DNA of 64,000 nt from CAYQJL01 sp964573295 (GTDB lineage Bacteria > Eisenbacteria > RBG-16-71-46 > CAIMUX01 > WJJG01), in the NCBI GenBank assembly GCA_964573295.1, contig CAZNJE010000016.1, positions 1 to 64,000 of the forward strand, given 5' to 3'. The position numbers and the translations under genes are program-made. Below are positions 45,801-53,207 of the stretch, piece by piece (within the stretch, counting starts at the first letter, position 1; each line of letters begins with the position of its first letter). The notes under the pieces are model-generated. The model worked only from the letters and a program-made list of their open reading frames with translations, had not been told where the DNA came from and made no database searches.

Positions 45801-45885
45801 GCAGCGGGGAATCAGCACAAAGCGCCCGCCGGCAGCGGCGGGCGAGACGCCCTCGTGAGGGTGTGTGCAACCGGTCTGGTATCAT
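42838..45885 (-). CDS. TonB-dependent receptor with carboxypeptidase-like N-terminal domain
   Basis: 1015 aa, first gene of the envelope operon. Signal peptide (LLSALFLSLCALVSAGAQ), short AQE-rich linker, carboxypeptidase-regulatory-like domain (ILAGRVMDGATDRVLANANI to VVVSYIGYRTVERVV), plug domain (VIVDRGKIHIRGGRDDENLF; VNIQTGGFGARYSQAMSGVI) and a long beta-barrel ending RVGITYEW. Family members import ligands, or act with SusD-like lipoproteins or type IX modules; no SusD is present. ATG 45885 lies about 43 nt below a predicted promoter; the open frame back to 45963 would precede transcription and is rejected. Confidence 0.9.
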   Translation of the reverse strand: MIPDRLHTPSRGRLARRCRRALCADSPLRGLLSALFLSLCALVSAGAQETRAQDAPAQEARAQPTAAQEPGERQAVERGILAGRVMDGATDRVLANANIVVAGASTGTFSLEDGTYRIEGIPVGRYAVVVSYIGYRTVERVVRITAGETTEVDFHLTPTPAGVLSPIEVRATRPVIDVNKTSTQHSFSAQELDALVTDAPTLDQVVAQQPGVIVDRGKIHIRGGRDDENLFVLDGVKVKDLLSGESMGSEVASRAAQEVNIQTGGFGARYSQAMSGVIETRLKEGTRRWRGSFSYETDSGLGTRDLHHIYLELSGPNLLARSLLGLAGVDRPEVTFYSSLSTDLDNGYLPSIRDMSGNHRLDSSIRDEILGSRFRYGDFFYPNAANNWRLVLKSAWKINANNKLSATWTKTLGFNQDWGGADIGDINRNINNYPWSWANHFDHHYTVSKDSNILSLQWNRSLGLQTVANLRLWRYYSGTHRDVAGKNYDEYSTFTDNDIESELPDNDYDTPYFRDLGDAPLWRDNHSITYGLANDWEAERGRHELSWGVSAEYHIVQYLSVDARSVVPGEDSEFPLGREFDMFRVTPNVGNFYVQDRIDYEGLTAQIGLTYDYWFPGEQVRKALDQGSQPHMTEELRQKFYDETNDLFGYRFKGHLSPRVGVSFPISDRAHVFFDYGHYSQRPPYYYVYAKSNARSSEEFPRIGNPTLNPKISVQYEIGTGYQFTEETAAKATLFWKDQYDYPTSIRLTLGDRTTTRSNFFIYWNADYARTRGIELSLIRKRKNFVSGSLSYTFSVGKGKSSDPNKTKLIQELGGDSRETELGEEFLWWNRPHKLTAQASLRIKEFEEPPTWLGVRWPTDVQFNVFYKLRSGRAYTPFDVFGNQTADAYSRNGPMDMTCDISLRKGFRVGGERIEASFSVFNVFDYRTVLEFDPVTGEAYEIGKGSLWRVSDNPDNYHLGDEELVAAYNRETGQSLTPESAGDLRRSILSNFYNFANPSNLGAPRAFRVGITYEW

Positions 45886-45933
45886 GGACCGCCCATGCAA
45901 GCGGAAGTGGTGGAGTCCCCCAAAGCTTGCCCG

Positions 45934-45963
45934 ACTGTAGCAACGGGGCCGGGCGAGGGTCAA
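45934..45963 (-). promoter_or_regulatory. Predicted sigma70-type promoter for the envelope operon
   Basis: On the minus strand TTGACC (45963-45958), an 18-nt spacer and TACAGT (45939-45934). Transcription would start near 45928. Confidence 0.5.
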
Positions 45964-46092
45964 GACTGATGCCGATCAGCTGGGTTCGAGCAGGCCAGGC
46001 GACCGTGATGGGCGGGCAGGCGCGGGGCCCCGGACCTACCGGCGTCACGACCCGGCAATGGGGAGCGACGCCGAATGCTGGGTTCAAGCGAG

Positions 46093-46623
46093 TCAGGCGT
46101 TCGGCTCGAAGGTCAGAAAGGCGTCCGGTAGGCTCTCACCGGGCGATAGGCGCACGGGCTCCTCATCGCCGCGCTGGAGCAGTAGTGGCGCTTTGGGGGC
46201 CAGTTCGATCCAGATCTGGCGAAAGAGGCCCGAAGGGCGGTGGACCGCCCGGGGGGGGATCCAGAGGGCAATGCAATTGATGGACGCATCGCTTCCCGCG
46301 CGGGCGGCGTAGATGGCGGCTTGCTCGGCGCTCACCGAGAGCGGTGGGCACAATGTCAGCTGCACGTTGACGCCCAGGAACTGCTCCCCGCTGCTTGTCT
46401 GGGCGATGGCGCCGGCCTGATGCTCGCGTGGAGCCGCACTCGAGAGCGCCAGTTCGCGGGCGGCGGCCAGAAGCTGCATTTCGGCCTCGGTGACCGGCGG
46501 CGGGGAACCCGCGCCTGGGGAGTCGGCGCCTGGCGAATCGGCGCCTGGGGAACCCGCGCCTGGCGAATCGGCGCCTGGGGAACCCGCGCCTGGGGTATCA
46601 GCAGCTGGGCTATCAGCACACAT
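46093..46623 (-). CDS. Cytidine-deaminase-like protein that has lost its zinc ligands
   Basis: 176 aa. After a GADSP/GAGSP repeat N-terminus (about residues 4-42) the CDA fold can be followed: EMQLLAAARELALSS, AGAIAQTSSGEQFLGVNVQL (CDA: GAAL.T.dG..Y.G.NvE), SVSAEQAAIYAARAG (CDA: CAER.A), HRPSGLFRQIWIEL (CDA: PCG.CRQvi.E) and ESLPDAF (CDA: eLLPgaF). The three zinc cysteines are S98, S131 and F134 here; the catalytic-position Glu (E100) and the RQ pair remain. It should not bind zinc in the usual way. GGGAGGA precedes ATG 46623, which overlaps the dus stop. Confidence 0.75.
   Translation of the reverse strand: MCADSPAADTPGAGSPGADSPGAGSPGADSPGADSPGAGSPPPVTEAEMQLLAAARELALSSAAPREHQAGAIAQTSSGEQFLGVNVQLTLCPPLSVSAEQAAIYAARAGSDASINCIALWIPPRAVHRPSGLFRQIWIELAPKAPLLLQRGDEEPVRLSPGESLPDAFLTFEPNA
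46498..46605. repeat. 15-nt coding repeat (GADSP/GAGSP)
   Basis: About seven 15-nt units encode GADSP or GAGSP ahead of the deaminase-like fold. Confidence 0.93.
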
Positions 46624-47626
46624 CGAAATCCTCCCGTGAGGCCGCCGGGTCAGCGCCGGAGGCTCCGAACCAGGCGGCATAGCGGTCGAGCAATGCCTCG
46701 ACGGTGGCCAGATCGTAGAGGTCCATGAGGGCTGCCCGCAAGCGGGATGCGTGCGGCAAGCCCTTCAGGTAGCCGCTGTAGTGCTTGCGCATTTCGACCA
46801 CGGCCCGGCGCTCGCCCTTGTCGTTCACCGCCTCGCGAAGATGCTCCTTAAGGACGGCGAAACGTTCTTCGAGCGTCGGTGGGCGAAGGAGGCGCCCATG
46901 ATCCAGCCATGCCCGCGTTTGAGCGAAAAGCCAGGGGTTGCCCACCGCGGCCCGTCCGATCATCACACCGTCGCAGGAGGTTTCGGTGAACATCCGGTCG
47001 GCGTCTTCGGGGGTGCGGACGTCCCCGTTGCCCACCACCGGGATCGCGACCGCCTGCTTGACCGCACGGATCCACGACCAGTCCGAGTGCACGCCGTAGC
47101 CCTGGCTGCGCAGGCGGGCGTGAACGGTGATGAAGGCGACGCCCGCGTCCTCGAGCCGCTGGGAGACCTCGATCACGTTCAGACTCTGCTCATCCCAGCC
47201 GAGGCGAATCTTGGCGGTCACCGGTAGCGCGATCGCATCGATGACGGCGCGCGTCATTGCCTCGAGCTTCTCGGGTTCGCGCAGCAGGCCCGCACCGCCG
47301 CCCTTGCCCGCCACCTTGCGGGCGGGGCAGCCGAAGTTCAGATCCACCCAGTCGGGACCCGCCTCCTCGGCTACGCGTGCGGCCTGCACCACCGAGTCGA
47401 TACGGCTGCCAAAGATCTGGATGGCCACCGGGTGTTCGTCGGCAGCCAGCTCGAGCTTGCGGAAGCTCTTCTGTGCATCCCGGATGAGCCCCTCGGCCGA
47501 GATGAACTCGGTTACGACGGCATCAGCGCTAAAGCGGCGTGCGAGGCGTCGCATCGTCCGATCGGTGATATCGTCCAGCGGCGCCAGCAGCAGGGCACGG
47601 GGATGGTCGACTCCGGGAAGACTCAC
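46613..47626 (-). CDS. dus: tRNA-dihydrouridine synthase (DusB-like)
   Basis: 337 aa, FMN-dependent TIM-barrel enzyme reducing uridine in tRNA. It shows LLLAPLDDITDRTMRRLARR, VVTEFISAEGL, VAIQIFGS, DWVDLNFGCPARKVAGKGGG (catalytic Cys), VTAKIRLGWDE, FITVHARLRSQGY, VVGNGDVRTPEDA and GVMIGRAAVGNPWLF. GTG 47626 overlaps the M42 stop (GTGA) and has AAGGAG upstream; the much longer open frame to 47971 lies antisense-like within the peptidase gene and is rejected. The first motif reads PLDDIT where MAGVTD-type is usual. Confidence 0.93.
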   Translation of the reverse strand: MSLPGVDHPRALLLAPLDDITDRTMRRLARRFSADAVVTEFISAEGLIRDAQKSFRKLELAADEHPVAIQIFGSRIDSVVQAARVAEEAGPDWVDLNFGCPARKVAGKGGGAGLLREPEKLEAMTRAVIDAIALPVTAKIRLGWDEQSLNVIEVSQRLEDAGVAFITVHARLRSQGYGVHSDWSWIRAVKQAVAIPVVGNGDVRTPEDADRMFTETSCDGVMIGRAAVGNPWLFAQTRAWLDHGRLLRPPTLEERFAVLKEHLREAVNDKGERRAVVEMRKHYSGYLKGLPHASRLRAALMDLYDLATVEALLDRYAAWFGASGADPAASREDFDVC

Positions 47627-48810
47627 GCCGGCCTGCTCCTTCTCTCTGGAACGGACTTCGCCTTTGCCCTCGCCTGTGCGCGTGGGCCGGGAGGCGGACC
47701 GACCGGACGCGGTGCCTGTGCCGTGCGACGCAGCAATGGCTCCTGTCCCTTGACCCAGGCGTCGAGTTCTCCGGGGTCGGCTGCGGGGAGGGCGGATTTC
47801 GGGGAACGCGTCGTGACGAAGGCCTCCAGCAGGGTGACCAGGCCCCCCAGATCGCGGGCGCTCACCTCTTCGGCCGCGATGCGCGTGGGTCCCATGTTGT
47901 GGTAGTTGCCCAAGGGGAGGGCGAGGCCCGTGGCCGCATAACCGTGGGCCAGGAAGGCGGAGGCCTCGCACAGCCCTCCGTCCATCAGACAGCGCTGGTA
48001 GCGGAATCCGCGCCGTTCGCGAGCGAGGCGCTCGGCGCAGGTCTGCAAGAATCGGCTGAGGCCGGGATCGTAGACGCTCATGCGGTCACCGGCGCGAAGA
48101 ACCGGTCCTTCGCCGATGCGGGCGCACGGAAGCGTCTTGCTGGTCTCGATGGCGATGATCGGTTGGTCCTTGTCCACATTGCCCGACCGCGCCAGAGCGG
48201 TAGCGCCGACCAGGCCCGCCTCTTCGGCGCGAGTGTAGATGACCTCCACCTCGGCGGGCACCTGGGAGGTGACCAGAGATTCGAGCAAGGCCGCCAGCGC
48301 GGCGCAGCCTACCAGGTCGTCAGCGGCGCGGGTTCGAATGCGGTCGCCCGCTCGCTCGTAGGCGGGTAGTTTCCAGGTACCCAGATCGCCGGGTGAGACC
48401 GCGGAGGTCGTCTCGATTCGAATCCACTGCACCCGCTTACGCGGTCCGCCCACCCGAACCGCGGTCACCCGACCCGGTACGGAACCGCCCGGAGAATGGA
48501 CCTCTACGCGTGCGTCCTTGAAGTAGTGCGTGAGCACGCCGCCGTACCAGCGGCACCAGGCGAACCGTCCACGCGTCTCGGCGACGACGAAGCCGGGGTG
48601 ATCCATGTGGGCCAGGAACGTCCAGCGGACCTTTCTACGACCCCGGCTGTAACGAACGTGCAAGTTGCCCCAAGGATCGTAGGCCGCTGGCAAGTCCAGC
48701 GATTCCGCGTGTTGCGCCAGGAAACCGCGGAGGTAGTGTTCGTGGTAGCTGGTCGACGGAAAGGATACTACGCTCCGGGTGAGGGAGAGGAGCTTGCGAC
48801 GCGAAATCAT
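47623..48810 (-). CDS. M42-like metallopeptidase
   Basis: 395 aa. Metal and catalytic segments are FLAHMDHPGFV, RTRAADDLVGCAALAALLES, VIYTRAEEAGLVGATAL (catalytic and metal Glu pair), IIAIETSKTLP and LALPLGNYHNMGP. This fits an M42/M20-clan aminopeptidase with two metals. The C-terminal tail is Arg/Ala/Pro-rich. ATG 48810 (MISRRKLLSL) has AGAAGGAAC upstream; the longer frame to 48939 crosses the divergent promoter region and is rejected. It heads a coupled operon with dus and the deaminase-like gene. Confidence 0.85.
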   Translation of the reverse strand: MISRRKLLSLTRSVVSFPSTSYHEHYLRGFLAQHAESLDLPAAYDPWGNLHVRYSRGRRKVRWTFLAHMDHPGFVVAETRGRFAWCRWYGGVLTHYFKDARVEVHSPGGSVPGRVTAVRVGGPRKRVQWIRIETTSAVSPGDLGTWKLPAYERAGDRIRTRAADDLVGCAALAALLESLVTSQVPAEVEVIYTRAEEAGLVGATALARSGNVDKDQPIIAIETSKTLPCARIGEGPVLRAGDRMSVYDPGLSRFLQTCAERLARERRGFRYQRCLMDGGLCEASAFLAHGYAATGLALPLGNYHNMGPTRIAAEEVSARDLGGLVTLLEAFVTTRSPKSALPAADPGELDAWVKGQEPLLRRTAQAPRPVGPPPGPRAQARAKAKSVPERRSRPA

Positions 48811-48911
48811 GAGCAGGTTCCTTCTGGCGAATAAGTAGCTGCAAGAAACGGCGCGCTGTGACGAAGAGCATAGGATGGATGGGGCCGACTGCGGAAGCAG
48901 AGAAAATCGTT

Positions 48912-48939
48912 TTGGTGTTTCGAACGGCTTTGCTACCAT
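48912..48939 (+). promoter_or_regulatory. Possible promoter for the SirB1-like gene
   Basis: TTGGTG (48912-48917), a 16-nt spacer, TACCAT (48934-48939), in a locally AT-richer divergent spacer. A 6-bp hairpin (CTTGGG/CCCAAG, 48966-48984) would lie in the leader. Moderate match only. Confidence 0.35.
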
Positions 48940-49004
48940 CGATACACTGAAAAGAAGGACGAGTTCTTGGGCCCTTGACCCAAGTCATTTAGATGAGGAA
49001 GCCC

Positions 49005-49937
49005 ATGTCGAATCAGCTAGGACGCAATCGGGGATCGGCGAGCCGAACGAAGGCGGGAGCGCTAGGTCTGCCGCCGGAGGTCGAACTGCGCGCGCTGATC
49101 TCGCTACTGGCCGACGATGACCACAAGATTGTCGCCATGGTGCGTGACAATCTGATGACGATGGGCAAACCCACCCTGCCGTACCTCGAAGAGGTCTTCG
49201 AGCACGTCGATCCGCGGCTTCGGCTGCGCGCGCGTCACATCGCTTCGCAGATCCGGGTGGATGTTCTCGAAAGCCTGTTCCGCCAGCTAGGGGCCACTGA
49301 CGAAGCTTCCTTCGATCTGGAAGAGGCGCTTTGCGTGATCGCGCGCATCGAGTACCCGAACCTGGACCCGAAGGAAGTCGCCGAACAGCTTGAGGAAATG
49401 GCCGACGCCCTGCGGCCGCAAATGCCTCGGGTGGCGCCGGCGCGCGAGCGGGTCGACATTCTCAACCAGTACCTGTTCCGCGAACTGGGCTTCAAAGGCA
49501 ACACCAACGATTTCTACAATCCCGACAACAGCTACCTCAACAAGGTGCTCGAGCACCGGCTGGGCATTCCGATCTCACTCTCAGCGGTCACGATTCTTCT
49601 GGGCCGGCGCCTGGGACTTCCGCTCTACGGCGTGGGCATGCCCAAGCACTTTCTGGTCAAGTATCAGGACCAGGAAGAGGAGTTCTTCATCGATCCCTTC
49701 AACGGGGGCCGTATCTTCGATCGCCGTGAATGCCTGCAGATGCTGACCTCTGACGGCTATTATGTCCGCGAGTCGTACGCGGCCGAGTACCTGGCCATCA
49801 TCAGCCCGCGGGACATGATCATCCGTCTGCTGCGCAACCTGGTCCTGATCTACTCGAAGCTGAAGGACAAGGGGCGCGTGAAGCGGCTGTCCCATTACGT
49901 CGAGATCCTCCGCATGCGCGAGAAAGCTCGCGGCTAG
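49005..49937 (+). CDS. SirB1/transglutaminase-like family protein
   Basis: 310 aa. A HEAT-like helical N-terminus is followed by the SirB1-type domain: LEEALCVIARIEYPNLDPKE, LNQYLFRELGFKGNTNDFYN, SYLNKVLEHRLGIPISLSAV, GLPLYGVGMPKHFLVKY and FFIDPFNGGRIFDRRECLQM (each read in part). The nucleophilic Cys expected of a true transglutaminase is not evident. GAGGAA precedes ATG 49005; ATG 48993 is less likely. A GC-rich imperfect hairpin lies just after the stop. Confidence 0.85.
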   Translation: MSNQLGRNRGSASRTKAGALGLPPEVELRALISLLADDDHKIVAMVRDNLMTMGKPTLPYLEEVFEHVDPRLRLRARHIASQIRVDVLESLFRQLGATDEASFDLEEALCVIARIEYPNLDPKEVAEQLEEMADALRPQMPRVAPARERVDILNQYLFRELGFKGNTNDFYNPDNSYLNKVLEHRLGIPISLSAVTILLGRRLGLPLYGVGMPKHFLVKYQDQEEEFFIDPFNGGRIFDRRECLQMLTSDGYYVRESYAAEYLAIISPRDMIIRLLRNLVLIYSKLKDKGRVKRLSHYVEILRMREKARG

Positions 49938-50035
49938 AGCCCCCCCTCGCGCAAGAGGGTGGGCGGCTGGAGAGCCTTCGCGCGATCATGTCTGCGGCCA
50001 GATCCCGTTCTTGCCAGATGCCCTCCGTGCCGGAC

Positions 50036-50158
50036 CCGTTCGTGCAGGTTCCGTTCGTGGCGGACCCGTTCGTGCCAGATCACGTTCGTGGCGGACCCGT
50101 TCGTGCCAGATCACGTTCGTGGCGGACCCGTTCGTGGCGGACCCGTTCGTGCCAGATG
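50036..50158. repeat. 31-nt (15+16) intergenic repeat
   Basis: Units CGTTCGTGGCGGACC and CGTTCGTGCCAGATCA alternate in the 401-nt spacer before tryptophanase. The combined 31-nt period is not a multiple of three. A long open frame runs from 49988 through it into tnaA, but it precedes the promoter at 50233. Otherwise the spacer holds only that promoter. Confidence 0.9.
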
Positions 50159-50232
50159 CTCTTTGTGTCAGATCCGGCTCACATCAGGATCGTGCCGGCC
50201 GGAATGCCAGCCGGCCGGAATGCCAGAGGACT

Positions 50233-50260
50233 TTGCATTTCCTTTTCGCTCCCGTATGCT
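50233..50260 (+). promoter_or_regulatory. Predicted promoter for tryptophanase
   Basis: TTGCAT (50233-50238), a 16-nt spacer, TATGCT (50255-50260), in a T-rich patch. Transcription would begin near 50267, giving a leader of about 72 nt. No leader peptide resembling TnaC was found. Confidence 0.5.
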
Positions 50261-50338
50261 CTTGGCCGCGATGCGGGGGTACCCACGCCCGCGGCGCGGA
50301 ATCGCATTGTTCGCCCAGCATTACCGAGTGAGGAAGCC

Positions 50339-51709
50339 ATGAAGACCATCATCGAGCCGTTCAAGATCAAGTCCGTCGAACCCATCCGCATGACCACCCG
50401 CGCCGAGCGGCAGGAGATCCTTGCCACGGCGGGCTACAATCTCTTCACGATCAAGGCCGAGGACGTCCTGATCGACTACCTCACCGACAGCGGCACCTCG
50501 AGCATGAGCAGCGAGCAGTGGGCGGCCATGATGCGCGGCGACGAATCCTACGCCGGCTCGCGCTCCTTCTTCCGCTTCGAAGAACGGATTCGCAAGATCA
50601 CCGGCTTCGAGAACGTGATTCCTACCCACCAGGGTCGCGCCGCCGAGAAGATCCTCTTCAACGTCCTCAACAAGCCCGATGCGGTCTATCTGGGCAATAC
50701 CCACTTCGACACGACGCGCGCCAACATCGAGTACTTGCAAGGGACTGCGATCGACCTCGTGATCGCTGAAGGGCTCGTACCCTCGAAGATCCATCCGTTC
50801 AAGGGCAACATCGATCTCGAGCGCCTCGAACAGAACCTCGAGAACTACGGGTCGCGCGTGGCCGGGGTTATCGTCACCGTGACGAACAACTCCGGCGGCG
50901 GCCAGCCGGTGAGCATGGAGAATATCCGCGAGGCGTCTCGCCTGGCGCACAAGCACGGCACGATCTTGATTCTGGACTCCTGCCGCTTCGCCGAGAACTC
51001 CTACTTCATCAAGATGCGTGAGGACGGCTACGCTGACAAGCCGCTCCTGTCGATTGCGCAGGAGATGTTCTCCTACGCGGACGCAACCACCATGAGCGCC
51101 AAGAAGGACGGCTTGGCCAACATTGGTGGTTTTCTGGCCTGCCACGACGAGGCGCTGGCCGCCCTGGCGCGCAATCTTCTGATCCTGACCGAGGGATTTC
51201 CCACCTACGGCGGCCTGGCCGGCCGCGATCTCGACGCCATCGCGCAGGGGCTCGTCGAGGTCCTCGAAGAAGACTACCTGCGCTACCGGATCCGCTCGGT
51301 GGAGTACTTCGCCGACAAGCTGCAGACCCTGGGTGTGCCGTTGATTTTGCCGGCGGGCGGCCATGCGGTCTATCTGGATGCCGGCGCTCTGCTGGAGCAC
51401 ATCCCACCCGAGGAGTTTCCCGGGCAGGTGCTGGCCAATGAGCTATACCTGGAGGGGGGCATCCGTGGAGTCGAGATCGGCAGCGTCATGTTCGGCAAGT
51501 CGGATCCCGAGACCGGGCGGGTGATCCCGGCGCCGATGGAACTGGTGCGCCTGGCGATTCCGCGCCGCGTCTACACGCAGAGCCACGTGGACTACTCGGC
51601 CGAGGTCATCGGCCAGGTGTATGAGCACCGAACCTCCCTACGGGGGCTCAAGATGGTCTACGAGGCACCCTTCCTGCGGCACTTCACGGCGCGTTTCGAG
51701 CCGCTGTGA
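50339..51709 (+). CDS. tnaA: Tryptophanase (tryptophan indole-lyase)
   Basis: 456 aa, PLP enzyme cleaving L-Trp to indole, pyruvate and ammonia. The PLP lysine pair is in TMSAKKDG, and PTHQGRAAEKIL and GGHAVYLDAG are family motifs. It can be told from tyrosine phenol-lyase: FDTT (Asp, where TPL has Thr), VEIGS (where TPL has MERGI with its substrate Arg) and LRHFTA (His, where TPL has Phe). All three match tryptophanase. GTGAGGAAGCC precedes ATG 50339. The queG start overlaps its stop (TGATG). Confidence 0.9.
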   Translation: MKTIIEPFKIKSVEPIRMTTRAERQEILATAGYNLFTIKAEDVLIDYLTDSGTSSMSSEQWAAMMRGDESYAGSRSFFRFEERIRKITGFENVIPTHQGRAAEKILFNVLNKPDAVYLGNTHFDTTRANIEYLQGTAIDLVIAEGLVPSKIHPFKGNIDLERLEQNLENYGSRVAGVIVTVTNNSGGGQPVSMENIREASRLAHKHGTILILDSCRFAENSYFIKMREDGYADKPLLSIAQEMFSYADATTMSAKKDGLANIGGFLACHDEALAALARNLLILTEGFPTYGGLAGRDLDAIAQGLVEVLEEDYLRYRIRSVEYFADKLQTLGVPLILPAGGHAVYLDAGALLEHIPPEEFPGQVLANELYLEGGIRGVEIGSVMFGKSDPETGRVIPAPMELVRLAIPRRVYTQSHVDYSAEVIGQVYEHRTSLRGLKMVYEAPFLRHFTARFEPL

Positions 51710-52773
51710 TGCCGCCGAACGGTGAAGAGCTGTGGACCGTGGTCAAGAGCGCGGCCACAGACCTCGGTCTCGATCGCATCGCCGTGGCGGACCCCCAAAG
51801 GAAACCCGATCCAGCTGGCCTCGACCGCTTCCTGGCCGAAGGGCGCCAGGCGGGGATGGACTACCTGGCGCGCCACCGCGACGTGAGGCTCGATCCCGAT
51901 CGCATGCTGCCAGGCGTGCGGAGCATCGTCTGCGTGGCCGTCAGCTATCGCCCGTCAACGCTACCGGCCGATCGACCGACGGGCGGTTCGTCGACCGATC
52001 CCGCCATTGACGGGTTTGCCCCCGGGTCCGCCGGCGGACCGGCTAGCGGGACCACGACGCGGGCCGGCGGCGAGAGCACCTCTGGCGCCCCGGTTCCCGC
52101 TCGCATCGCGAGCTACGCACTCGGTGAAGACTACCACCGGGTGCTCAAGGACAAGCTTCATCAGCTACTTCGTACCATCCGGGAATCGGCGCCCGGCGTT
52201 CGCGGACGGGTGGCCGTCGACACCGCGCCGGTGCTCGAGCGGCATTGGGCCCGCGAGGCCGGCCTGGGTTGGATCGGCCGCCACGGCTGCCTGATCGTGC
52301 CGGGCTTAGGGTCGTTCGTCCTGCTGGGTGAGCTGTTCTTGGACCTCGCGCTGCCCGCCGGGCATCCGGTGGAAGCCCGCTGCGGTACCTGCCGGCGTTG
52401 CCTGGAGGCGTGTCCCACGGGGGCGCTGGTCGGCCCAGCCCGGCTGGATGCGCGGCGGTGCATCTCATACTGGACCGTCGAACATCGTGGCGCTTTCCCC
52501 GATTCGGCCCCCAAGATTTCCCCCTGGGTGTTCGGATGCGATCGGTGCCAGGAGGTGTGCCCTTGGAATCGTCACGCACCACCGGCGGCTTGTGCTGAAA
52601 CGAGGGAACCGCTTGTGCCCGCGCACGCAGCCGCACAAGAGTTGCGCGAAGTCACCCCCGAGGTCTTCGAGCGTGTGTGGATGCGGACACCCATCGAGCG
52701 GGCGGGCTGGGAGGGACTACAACGCAACGTTCGCCAGCTGCTCGACGAAGCCGGCAATAAGGAGGGACCTTGA
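51709..52773 (+). CDS. queG: Epoxyqueuosine reductase
   Basis: 354 aa, cobalamin and Fe-S enzyme for the last step of tRNA queuosine synthesis. VAVDTAPVLERHWAREAGLG contains the catalytic Asp (D171) and family motif. Two 4Fe-4S clusters are formed by CGTCRRCLEACP and CDRCQEVCPWN with a further Cys near 251. A Gly/Thr/Ser-rich insert of about 40 residues (91-129) interrupts the N-terminal cobalamin-binding domain between two strands. ATG 51709 overlaps the tnaA stop. Other que genes are not in the window. Confidence 0.94.
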   Translation: MPPNGEELWTVVKSAATDLGLDRIAVADPQRKPDPAGLDRFLAEGRQAGMDYLARHRDVRLDPDRMLPGVRSIVCVAVSYRPSTLPADRPTGGSSTDPAIDGFAPGSAGGPASGTTTRAGGESTSGAPVPARIASYALGEDYHRVLKDKLHQLLRTIRESAPGVRGRVAVDTAPVLERHWAREAGLGWIGRHGCLIVPGLGSFVLLGELFLDLALPAGHPVEARCGTCRRCLEACPTGALVGPARLDARRCISYWTVEHRGAFPDSAPKISPWVFGCDRCQEVCPWNRHAPPAACAETREPLVPAHAAAQELREVTPEVFERVWMRTPIERAGWEGLQRNVRQLLDEAGNKEGP

Positions 52774-52799
52774 CCGCGGCGGTGGGGTGAAGGTAGCCT
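52770..52799 (+). promoter_or_regulatory. Possible promoter for the NifU-like gene
   Basis: TTGACC (52770-52775, over the queG stop), an 18-nt spacer, TAGCCT (52794-52799). Good -35, poor -10. Confidence 0.3.
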
Positions 52800-52892
52800 A
52801 CTGCAAATTCGCATAGGCTGAACTCCAATGGTGCCCGCCCCGTGCCTGGGGCATGCACATGGGACGGGTATTCTAGATAAGGAGCCGATATC

Positions 52893-53117
52893 ATGGACAA
52901 GCAGTCGATCGAGAAGGTCATCGACGATCAGATTCGGCCGGGACTGCAGTCCCACGGTGGTGGGATCGATTTGATCGAAGTCAAGGACGCCAAGGTCTAC
53001 GTGCGTCTCACCGGCGCGTGCGGTGGTTGCCCGATGGCCACGATGACGATGAAGCAAGGTGTCGAGCGTGCCCTGAAGGCTTCGTTCCCTGAGATCGAAG
53101 AGGTCGTCAATATCTAG
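52893..53117 (+). CDS. NifU C-terminal domain (Nfu-type) Fe-S scaffold protein
   Basis: 74 aa, a stand-alone Nfu domain. It reads IEKVIDDQIRPGLQSHGGGI then GACGGCPMATMTMKQGVERAL with the CxxC that binds a transferable 4Fe-4S cluster. ATAAGGAG is well placed before ATG 52893. It may supply clusters to QueG or endonuclease III encoded nearby; that link is inference. Confidence 0.93.
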   Translation: MDKQSIEKVIDDQIRPGLQSHGGGIDLIEVKDAKVYVRLTGACGGCPMATMTMKQGVERALKASFPEIEEVVNI

Positions 53118-53207
53118 CTCTACACGGAACCGCTAGCTCCACCCGGCCCCCCCAGGAGGGGTCCGCGGGGCCGCCGGACGAATCGCATGCGGAGGGGAGG
53201 CGCCTCC

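Noticed and set aside
45886..45963. Extended N-terminus of the TonB receptor
   Set aside because: The extension covers the predicted promoter and has no signal-peptide character; ATG 45885 precedes a proper signal peptide.
47627..47971. N-terminal extension of Dus (about 115 aa)
   Set aside because: It overlaps the M42 peptidase in another frame with Arg/Gly/His-rich shadow composition; GTG 47626 overlaps the M42 stop and has a ribosome site.
49938..49970. Intrinsic terminator after the SirB1-like gene
   Set aside because: A CCCTC/GAGGG hairpin is present, but the stem is short with a bulge and there is no T-tract.
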